Source: Actinoplanes flavus (GTDB lineage: Bacteria; Actinomycetota; Actinomycetes; Mycobacteriales; Micromonosporaceae). Taken from it: DNA of 44,466 nucleotides. The position numbers and the translations under genes are program-made. Within the stretch, counting starts at the first letter, position 1; each line of letters starts with the position of its first letter. Shown here piece by piece: positions 38,817 through 44,466 of this stretch. The notes below the pieces were generated by a model. The model worked only from the letters and a program-made list of their open reading frames with translations, was not told the DNA's origin and did not search any database. The stretch is from assembly GCF_017592555.1 (NCBI RefSeq), contig NZ_JAGFNS010000049.1, forward strand, positions 1 to 44,466. Reading direction: 5' to 3'.

Positions 38817-40046
38817 ATGCCCGAGCCGACCGAATTCCCGAATCCGTGGCAATTCGATCCACGTATCCGACAGAGCGGCAACGTCTACTACATGGCCGAC
38901 GAGATTCTCGTCGCGACCCCCGACGTGGGGGTGGTCCAGGGGGAACTGGAGAACGAGCTGGGAGCCCGCCGCCCTGGGGTGGCGGGCCGCAGCATGTCCC
39001 GGGTGACCCGGTTCGTCCTGCCCGGCGCCGGTGACGGCCGCGGGCGGCGTTCCTCGCTGGACGCGCCGGCGATCGTGCGGCGGCTGCGGAACCGTCCGGA
39101 CCGTCCGCGGGTCGGTCTGAACCACGTCTTCGCCGGCAACGGGATCTTCACCGGCCAGCCGAAGCTGCACGGGGGCGCCGGCACGGACCCGCGGCCCACC
39201 CCTCACCCGCTTCCCGCGCCGGAGGCCCCGGTGGAGGGCAGCCGTCCGGTGAAGGTGGCGATTCTGGACACCGGCATGGATCCGGCATCGCTGGCGCTGC
39301 CGATCTTCGCCCAGCATCCGTTGCACGGCACGCACGAGCCGGACACCGTCTACGAGAACCCGGCGACGCGGGCGATCAGCCTGATGGGCGGGCACGGCAC
39401 CGCGGTGGCCGGGATCGTGGCCCGGTACGCGCCCAACGCCGAGCTGACGTCGATCCAGGTGCTGAACCAGTTCGGTATCACCGACGAGCTGAACCTCACC
39501 GCCGCGATCGGGCGGGCGGCGGCGGCCGGGGCCGAGATCATCGTCATGTCGCTGGGCGGCGCCCTGCTGCCCGAGGAGAGCGTCGACGAGCTCGCCACCA
39601 TGTTCGACGTTCTGCCGCCCGGGACGGTGCTGGTCGCCGCGGCCGGCAACACCGAGACGGAGATCGAGGACTACTTCCCGGCCCGGGCCGGCCGGGTGAC
39701 CTCGGTGGCCGCCATCGACACCACCGGCGGTCAGAAGGTTCCGGCGTCGTTCAGCAACTCCGGGGACTGGATCACGGCGTGCGCGCCCGGCGTGGGGGTG
39801 CACTGCGCGTACCCGGCGGGCACCTGGAACTACACGGCCGGCGGGGTGCCGGTCGTGTCGAACGGTTACATCGCCTGGAGCGGCACCTCATTCGCGGCGC
39901 CCTATCTGGCGGCCCGGATCGCGGCCGGCACCATGGAGAACGGGACGGCCGCGGACGCCGCGGAGAAGCTGAAGGCCGGGCTGACCGGCGGGTTCCGGCG
40001 GTACGGCGGCTTCCTGGACGCGCCGCCGGACTTCCTGGCGCCCTAG
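38817..40046 (+). CDS. Cytoplasmic subtilisin-like (S8) serine peptidase
   Basis: ATG 38817 gives 409 residues. The catalytic triad is complete: Asp151 (VAILDTGMD), His193 (GGHGTAVAGI) and Ser358 (SGTSFAAP), with oxyanion Asn278 (AAAGNTE). The N-terminal 140 residues (including NVYYMADEILVATPDVGVVQ and VTRFVLPGAG) form an extension that may be an inhibitory or docking domain. No signal peptide or membrane helix is seen, so it acts inside the cell, unlike most S8 enzymes. It follows the sigma-partner gene by 21 bases and is probably in its operon. The gene ends overlapping the CHAT gene stop by 4 bases (CTAG). Substrate is unknown; a partner in the module is the natural candidate. Confidence 0.9.
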   Translation: MPEPTEFPNPWQFDPRIRQSGNVYYMADEILVATPDVGVVQGELENELGARRPGVAGRSMSRVTRFVLPGAGDGRGRRSSLDAPAIVRRLRNRPDRPRVGLNHVFAGNGIFTGQPKLHGGAGTDPRPTPHPLPAPEAPVEGSRPVKVAILDTGMDPASLALPIFAQHPLHGTHEPDTVYENPATRAISLMGGHGTAVAGIVARYAPNAELTSIQVLNQFGITDELNLTAAIGRAAAAGAEIIVMSLGGALLPEESVDELATMFDVLPPGTVLVAAAGNTETEIEDYFPARAGRVTSVAAIDTTGGQKVPASFSNSGDWITACAPGVGVHCAYPAGTWNYTAGGVPVVSNGYIAWSGTSFAAPYLAARIAAGTMENGTAADAAEKLKAGLTGGFRRYGGFLDAPPDFLAP

Positions 40047-42637
40047 CCCGCGCCGTAACACACGAAGGCCGCCGCGGCCGGATCGTCGGCCGCGGCGGCG
40101 TCCTGTGCGGCGGCCAGCGCGGCCGCCGGACCCCGCCCGGCCCGGAGCTGTTCGTGCAGGCGGAGCATCACCTCGAGGGTGGCGCCGTCGCGGACCGGCG
40201 CGACCGTGGCGATCACCGACCGGGCGCCCATCGCGAGCAGCGCCGCCGCGAACCCCATCAGCTCGTCGCCGCGGTGCACGGTGGACAGGCCGGAGTCGCA
40301 GGCGGACAGCACCACCAGACCGGGTGGGCGGCGCAGTGTCTCCAGGTCGTAGGCGGTGAGCGGCCCGTCGCCGAGCCGCAGCGCCGAGAACTGCGGATTG
40401 TCGGCGCGGAAGGTGCCGTGCGCGGCGATGTGCACCCGGCCGGCGCCGTCGATGGCCCGCAGCACCCGGGTCACGGCGGCGTCCGGGCCGGTCAGTGCCG
40501 GAACTCCGGGATAGCTGGTGGACAGCGACCCGATCTCGTCGGCGGCGCCCGGCAGGCCCGGCCCGGCGACCAGCACGGTCCGGTCGCCGGCCGGAACCGT
40601 GGTGACGGCGCGTTGCCAGGCCGCCGCGCTGGGCGCGACCGTGATGGCGCGATCCCGGCAGCCGGGCAGCATCCGCCACGGCACGCCGTGCAGCCGCCCG
40701 GACGGCACGATCACCAGACCGGCGTCGCCGATCCGCGCCCGCAGCGGCCCGAACAGCATCCGGTCCAGCCGTTTCGCACCGGACCGCACCGGCAGGTCAC
40801 GCACCGCCATCCGGTGCAGCGCGAACCGCAGCGCGCGAACCTCGGCGTTGATCTGTTCGACCGGCCCCAGCTCGTGCCGGCTCAGCCGCCCGCCGGCCAG
40901 CACCACGGCGTGCAGCGTGCCGGCCACGGTGATCAGTTCGATCAACGCCCGGCCGGCCAGGTGGGTGGTCAGGGCGGCGGGGCCGGTTCCGGCCGTGGGC
41001 GCCACGCTTCCTCCGGGCCGGGTACGCCGTACGCGCTCGCGAATCGACCGTTCCAGCTGGGTCTGGCGCTGGCTGTGCCGGCGCGCGTCGCGTCCTTCGG
41101 CGAGCGCCTGTTCCCGAACGGCTACGACCGCCCGCAGTTCGGCGATCTCGGCGGCCAGCCGTGGGTCGGCGGGCGGCCGGGCGGGGCGCAGTTGCTGGGC
41201 GGCGGCCCGGCCGCGTTCGGCCCAGGTGAGCACGTCCCGCGCCGACCCGTCCGCCACCGCCAGCGACAGGGCGGTGGCGACCAGGTCGAGGCCGTGTTCG
41301 GCGGCCCGCACCCGCAGTTCGGTGGCGCCGAGGGTGAGCCGGTGCTCGTCGAGCGCCCGCAACCCGGCCCGCAGTGCCGCCTGGGCGCCGCGCCGGTCAC
41401 CGGCGGCGATCCGCAGCAGCGCCTCGGCGTGCCAGGCGCTGACCCGCTGGGCGGCCGGACCGCCGGACCGGGCCCGCCCGGCCTGGCGCAGCAGTTCGGT
41501 GGCCTGCTCGGTGCGGCCGGCGGCGAGCGCGCAGCGGGCGGCGATCAGGGTGGCGTCGGCGGCCGGGGTGGCCCACCCGGCGGTACGCAGTTCGGCGGCG
41601 GCGGCCAGCGCGGCCCGCAGCACGGCCGGCCCGCGCTGGCCGGCCGCCCAGTCGGTGCGCAGCAGCATGTAGCGGGCCACCGCCGCCCAGCCGGGCCGGT
41701 CCTGCTGGTCGAAGGCGCGCCCGGCCAGGCGGGCGGCGTGCCGGGCGGACTCCAGGTCGTCGCAGGCCAGCGCGGCGGCGGCCAGCAGCAGGCGGGCCTC
41801 GGCCAGGTCGGCGGTCATCCGGCGGCGGGCGAGTTCGGCGACGGCGGCGGCCGCCACGTCCCGCGCCTCGTCGTGCAGTCCCGCCGAGAGCAGCACGTCA
41901 CACCGGTCCATCATGATCATCGCTGGGGACAGGTGGTGGGCGGTGTAGTGCTCCTCGGCGGCGTCCAGGTGGGTGAGCGCCGTGACGATCCGGCCGGCGC
42001 GCCCGGCCGCGAAGCCCCGGTTCCAGCGCACGTCGGCGACCGCCAGATCCTGCTCCAGCTCGCGGTAGAGCTGTTCGGCGCGAACCAGGTCGGCCTCGGC
42101 GGCGTCCGGCCGGCCCCGGTACGCCTGGAGCACGCCCCGGTTGTTCAGCAGCTTCGCCTCCCACAGCAGGTCGCCCTCCCGCCGGAAGACGGTCAGGGCG
42201 CCGCCGTACTCGCGCAGGGCGGTCTCCAGCAGGCCCTGCCGCTGGGCGACCAGTGCCAGCTGGTGGCGCAGCCGGGCCGCTTCGAGTCCTTCCAGGTGCG
42301 CCGCGGCGGCCTCGCCCAGGCGTACCGCTTCGAGAATGTCGCCCTGGTCGGCCCGCACCAGGGCGAGCGTCATCCGCGCCCGGGCCGCGTAGACCGGAAG
42401 CCCGGCGCCGTCGGCGACGGCGACCGCCCGCCGCAGATGCCGGGCCGCCGAGCGCACGCTGTGGGTCTCCCGGCCGGCCAGGCCGAGGACCCGTTCGGCG
42501 GCCGACTCGGCCGCGGCGTCCCCGGCCCGGCGCGCGGCGGCCCGGACCCGCAGCGCCGTGGCCCGCGCCCGCCAGGGGTCGGTGGGTACCAACCGCATGG
42601 CGGTGCCCGCCTCGTCTTCCAGATCACGTTCCCGCAC
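40043..42637 (-). CDS. TPR-CHAT protease
   Basis: GTG 42637 has GGGAG six bases upstream. Residues 1 to about 560 are helical TPR-like repeats, rich in Ala and Arg (such as LLWEAKLLNNRGVLQAYRGR and DAAEADLVRAEQLYRELEQD). The C-terminal CHAT domain spans about 580-864: LIELITVAGTLHAVVLAGGR, GLVIVPSGRLHGVPWRMLPG, then His740 (VHIAAHGTFR) and Cys780 (LVVLSACDSGLS), the caspase-type dyad, both present. TPR-CHAT proteases act in several bacterial immune systems, where the TPR part senses a partner and switches the protease on. Here it faces a sigma/S8 operon and overlaps it at the stop codons. The O-methyltransferase gene lies divergently upstream. Confidence 0.93.
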   Translation of the reverse strand: MRERDLEDEAGTAMRLVPTDPWRARATALRVRAAARRAGDAAAESAAERVLGLAGRETHSVRSAARHLRRAVAVADGAGLPVYAARARMTLALVRADQGDILEAVRLGEAAAAHLEGLEAARLRHQLALVAQRQGLLETALREYGGALTVFRREGDLLWEAKLLNNRGVLQAYRGRPDAAEADLVRAEQLYRELEQDLAVADVRWNRGFAAGRAGRIVTALTHLDAAEEHYTAHHLSPAMIMMDRCDVLLSAGLHDEARDVAAAAVAELARRRMTADLAEARLLLAAAALACDDLESARHAARLAGRAFDQQDRPGWAAVARYMLLRTDWAAGQRGPAVLRAALAAAAELRTAGWATPAADATLIAARCALAAGRTEQATELLRQAGRARSGGPAAQRVSAWHAEALLRIAAGDRRGAQAALRAGLRALDEHRLTLGATELRVRAAEHGLDLVATALSLAVADGSARDVLTWAERGRAAAQQLRPARPPADPRLAAEIAELRAVVAVREQALAEGRDARRHSQRQTQLERSIRERVRRTRPGGSVAPTAGTGPAALTTHLAGRALIELITVAGTLHAVVLAGGRLSRHELGPVEQINAEVRALRFALHRMAVRDLPVRSGAKRLDRMLFGPLRARIGDAGLVIVPSGRLHGVPWRMLPGCRDRAITVAPSAAAWQRAVTTVPAGDRTVLVAGPGLPGAADEIGSLSTSYPGVPALTGPDAAVTRVLRAIDGAGRVHIAAHGTFRADNPQFSALRLGDGPLTAYDLETLRRPPGLVVLSACDSGLSTVHRGDELMGFAAALLAMGARSVIATVAPVRDGATLEVMLRLHEQLRAGRGPAAALAAAQDAAAADDPAAAAFVCYGAG

Positions 42638-42746
42638 TGTGGACTCCCGCCGCTCGGTCCTTACCAGACACTTAAGTAGGCGGCGGACGCAAGGACATTT
42701 AGGGTAGCCTCCCGATGATCATTTCAGCGCTGTAGAGGAGTCGTCC

Positions 42747-43319
42747 GTGCCCGTGCCCGCCCTGGTGGCCGCGGCTTGGCGCCGTGCCGCCGAGCTGGAC
42801 TTCCCGATGTCCTGCGAGGATCCGGCCGGCCCGCTGCTCGCCACCCTCGCCGCCGCGGTCCCGTCCGGCGGCCGGATCCTGGAGCTGGGCACCGGTGCCG
42901 GCGTGGGCACGGCCTGGCTGGTCAGCGGCCTGACCGGCCGCACCGACGCCACGGTGACCACGGTGGAGCTGGACGCCGGCCTGGCCGCCGCGGTCCGGGC
43001 CGCGGACTGGCCGCCGTTCGTGGAGATCCGGACCGGCGACGCCGGAGCTCTGCTGCCCACCCTGGGCGCCTTCGACCTGATCTTCGCGGACGCGCTGGCC
43101 GGCAAATGGGAGGGCCTCGACCTGACCCTGGCCGCCCTGTCCCCCGGCGGCGTCCTGATCGTCGACGACATGGACCTGGCCCGCTACCCCGAACCGGAAC
43201 ACCGGGTCGCCGTCACCCGGGTGGAGGAGGCCCTGGCCAACCACCCGGACCTGGTGTCGGTCCAGCTGCCGGCCGGCTCCGGCTTCACCCTCGCCACCCG
43301 CCGCCACCCGGGACAGTAG
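42747..43319 (+). CDS. SAM-dependent O-methyltransferase-like protein
   Basis: GTG 42747 has GAGGAG six bases upstream. The 190-residue protein has motif I ILELGTGAGVGTAWLVSGL (about 44-62), the strand-2 acid in TTVELDAGLAAAV, motif II (IRTGDAGALLPTLGAFDLIF with FADALAGKW) and SPGGVLIVDDMD. The Asp-Ala-x4-Lys region and Asp-Asp pair resemble catechol/O-methyltransferase-type enzymes (Methyltransf_24 / class I), which need a metal ion. The substrate is unknown. A partial iron-box-like sequence lies in its upstream region (42699-42710). Confidence 0.85.
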   Translation: MPVPALVAAAWRRAAELDFPMSCEDPAGPLLATLAAAVPSGGRILELGTGAGVGTAWLVSGLTGRTDATVTTVELDAGLAAAVRAADWPPFVEIRTGDAGALLPTLGAFDLIFADALAGKWEGLDLTLAALSPGGVLIVDDMDLARYPEPEHRVAVTRVEEALANHPDLVSVQLPAGSGFTLATRRHPGQ

Positions 43320-43344
43320 ATCAACCGCTGAGCGGCTGATCTTC

Positions 43345-44289
43345 TCAGCCGGCGACCAGCTCGTCGATCAGACTGTCGGCAAGCCTCTGGGTACGGGCCT
43401 CCGTATGATCCAACGCGATCACGACCATACCGGCACGCTGCGCGGGCAACCGGGCGATCTGGGCGCTCAGACCCGCCCACAAACCTCCGTGGCGGTGCAG
43501 CGGGAAACCGGCCCGGGTCAGCACGTCGACACCCCAGCCGTACGGGATGGGCGTGCCGTCGTCGAGCCGGCCCGCCGTGTGCAACAGGCCGGAAACGCCG
43601 AGCTCGTCGTTCGCCAGGGCCTCGTTCCAGCGCATCAGGTCGGCCGCCGTCGACCAGACGCCGCAGTCGCCCAGCGACAGCGGCGCCGGGGAGCCAACCT
43701 CGGTCGGCGTGCTGCCGGGCGGGAACGGATCCGGGCCGGGCCAGTATCGGGTGGCGGCCATGCCGATCGGCTCGAACAGGCGCGAGCGCGCGAAGTCGGG
43801 GAACGGTACGCCGGCGATACGCTCGACGATGACCGACAGGCAGGTGTAGCCGGGGTTGCGGTAGCTGAACACGGTTCCCGGCGTGCTCTCCAGGGTCTCG
43901 TGCCCGCCCAGTTCGGCCAGCATGCCGGGGACGGTCCGGTCCCGCCCGGCCTTCTTGAGCGCGAAGAACTCGCCGGCCTCGGGCAGTCCGCCGGTGTGGT
44001 GAATCAGATGCCGCACGCGGACGGTGGCCGCCCACGCCGGAAGCTCGGGGATCCATTCGGCCAGGGCCGACTCCACATCGAGCTTTCCCTGCCGCACGAG
44101 CAGCGCCACGCACGCGGCCGTGATCTGCTTCGACACCGATGCGACGCAGGCCGTCGTGAACGGCTCGCCGTGGCTCACGTACACCGGCGGCGCGTCCCCG
44201 TGCCGCAGGCCGACCACGACCCGGTCGCCGGCGCCGTACCCCGCCGACTCGATGAGCGCGGCGGCCCGCTCCGGAAGCCCTCGATCCAC
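43345..44289 (-). CDS. Serine hydrolase of the beta-lactamase/penicillin-binding fold
   Basis: GTG 44289 gives 314 residues (a GTG at 44325 would add 12). Catalytic motifs are present: Ser51-x-x-Lys54 (ASVSKQIT), Tyr-x-Asn (VFSYRNPGYTC) and a late His-x-Gly-Gly (LHRHGGLWAGL). These place it in the class C beta-lactamase/esterase/D-aminopeptidase superfamily. The lack of a signal peptide suggests cytoplasmic action, and it is more likely an esterase or amidase than a true beta-lactamase. The RHLIHHTGGLPEAGEFF segment is common in this family. It is a single gene convergent with the methyltransferase. Confidence 0.88.
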   Translation of the reverse strand: MDRGLPERAAALIESAGYGAGDRVVVGLRHGDAPPVYVSHGEPFTTACVASVSKQITAACVALLVRQGKLDVESALAEWIPELPAWAATVRVRHLIHHTGGLPEAGEFFALKKAGRDRTVPGMLAELGGHETLESTPGTVFSYRNPGYTCLSVIVERIAGVPFPDFARSRLFEPIGMAATRYWPGPDPFPPGSTPTEVGSPAPLSLGDCGVWSTAADLMRWNEALANDELGVSGLLHTAGRLDDGTPIPYGWGVDVLTRAGFPLHRHGGLWAGLSAQIARLPAQRAGMVVIALDHTEARTQRLADSLIDELVAG

Positions 44290-44352
44290 CGGCCCAGTAT
44301 TGGAAGCGGCCGCGACCCTGTACACCGAATTACTGAGCCTTTGAGGTCAGGG

Positions 44353-44466
44353 TCAGGGTGGTGCCAGTCCGCTGGTGGCGAGGAATCCGAAGGCGAGGGT
44401 GGGCCGATACTGCATGCGTTTGAGTCGGTTCTTGGCGATGCGGAGTAGGTCGTCGATACCGCCGGG
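44353..44466 (-). CDS. Transposase C-terminal fragment (cut by window edge)
   Basis: Reading from the right edge leftwards, 37 residues end at TGA 44355-44353: PGGIDDLLRIAKNRLKRMQY, then RPTLAFGFLATSGLAPP. The IDDLLRIAKNRLKRMQYRP pattern resembles, from memory, the C-terminal tail of DDE transposases in actinomycetes (IS630- or IS5-type). It is only a tail, so family and intactness are uncertain. Confidence 0.45.
   Translation of the reverse strand, partial: PGGIDDLLRIAKNRLKRMQYRPTLAFGFLATSGLAPP

Noticed and set aside
39779..42679. 966-codon plus-strand open frame
   Set aside because: It is antisense to the TPR-CHAT gene and rich in Gly, Gln, Arg and Pro with no domain; the minus strand has the clear CHAT motifs.
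1..44466. tRNA, rRNA, CRISPR arrays and origins
   Set aside because: I looked for conserved tRNA arms, rRNA text, evenly spaced repeats and DnaA-box clusters and found none.

Overview
The window is GC-rich (around 70% or more over most of its length). It has frequent GTG/TTG starts, 4-bp ATGA/GTGA gene overlaps, and families typical of actinomycetes (DUF1707, WYL regulators, ECF sigma factors with zinc anti-sigma factors, TPR-CHAT proteins, ALF repeats). I infer a Micromonosporaceae-type actinomycete, Actinoplanes-like, but no marker gene fixes the genus. There are no rRNA or tRNA genes and no CRISPR array.

Layout. The left edge cuts an IS5-type transposase, followed by a frameshifted HIT gene (190-640). 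0.6-8.2 kb: a DUF1707/PQQ-propeller membrane protein, an unknown gene with a possible hairpin over its ribosome binding site, a hydrolase, and an overlapping operon of ECF sigma factor, zinc anti-sigma factor, ABC ATPase, ABC permease and a LexA-type repressor. 8.4-15.3 kb: an orphan TPR protein with near-identical 120-bp repeats, a methyltransferase, a chemoreceptor, a TetR regulator divergent from a DrrAB-like exporter, and a sulfotransferase. 15.5-18.6 kb: a caspase-fold protein that has lost both catalytic residues, and a secreted ALF-repeat protein. 18.6-24.9 kb: small housekeeping and accessory genes (lipoprotein, HAD phosphatase, NmrA-like oxidoreductase, ModA, MoeA, truncated hemoglobin, SMI1-like protein).

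24.9-36.0 kb is the accessory, decaying part. It holds immunity-like or orphan small genes (DUF2716, an Imm-like protein, a small acidic protein, a zinc-ribbon protein), a degraded transposase, and an intact 992-bp IS5-family element with 14-bp inverted repeats and a 3-bp target duplication. In-silico removal of that element restores a 144-codon gene. This part also holds an FtsX-ectodomain lipoprotein and two further broken genes; base composition dips in several places.

36.0-44.5 kb: a DUF2625 gene, a membrane protein, and then the most interesting module. This comprises an ECF sigma factor, a 150-residue partner protein overlapping it, a cytoplasmic subtilase with an intact triad, and, convergent and overlapping by 4 bp at the stop codons, an 864-residue TPR-CHAT protease with an intact His/Cys dyad. 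I propose a protease-controlled sigma-factor circuit comparable in logic to TPR-CHAT/Csx30/CASP-sigma of Craspase systems. An O-methyltransferase, a serine beta-lactamase-fold hydrolase and the C-terminal end of another transposase close the window.
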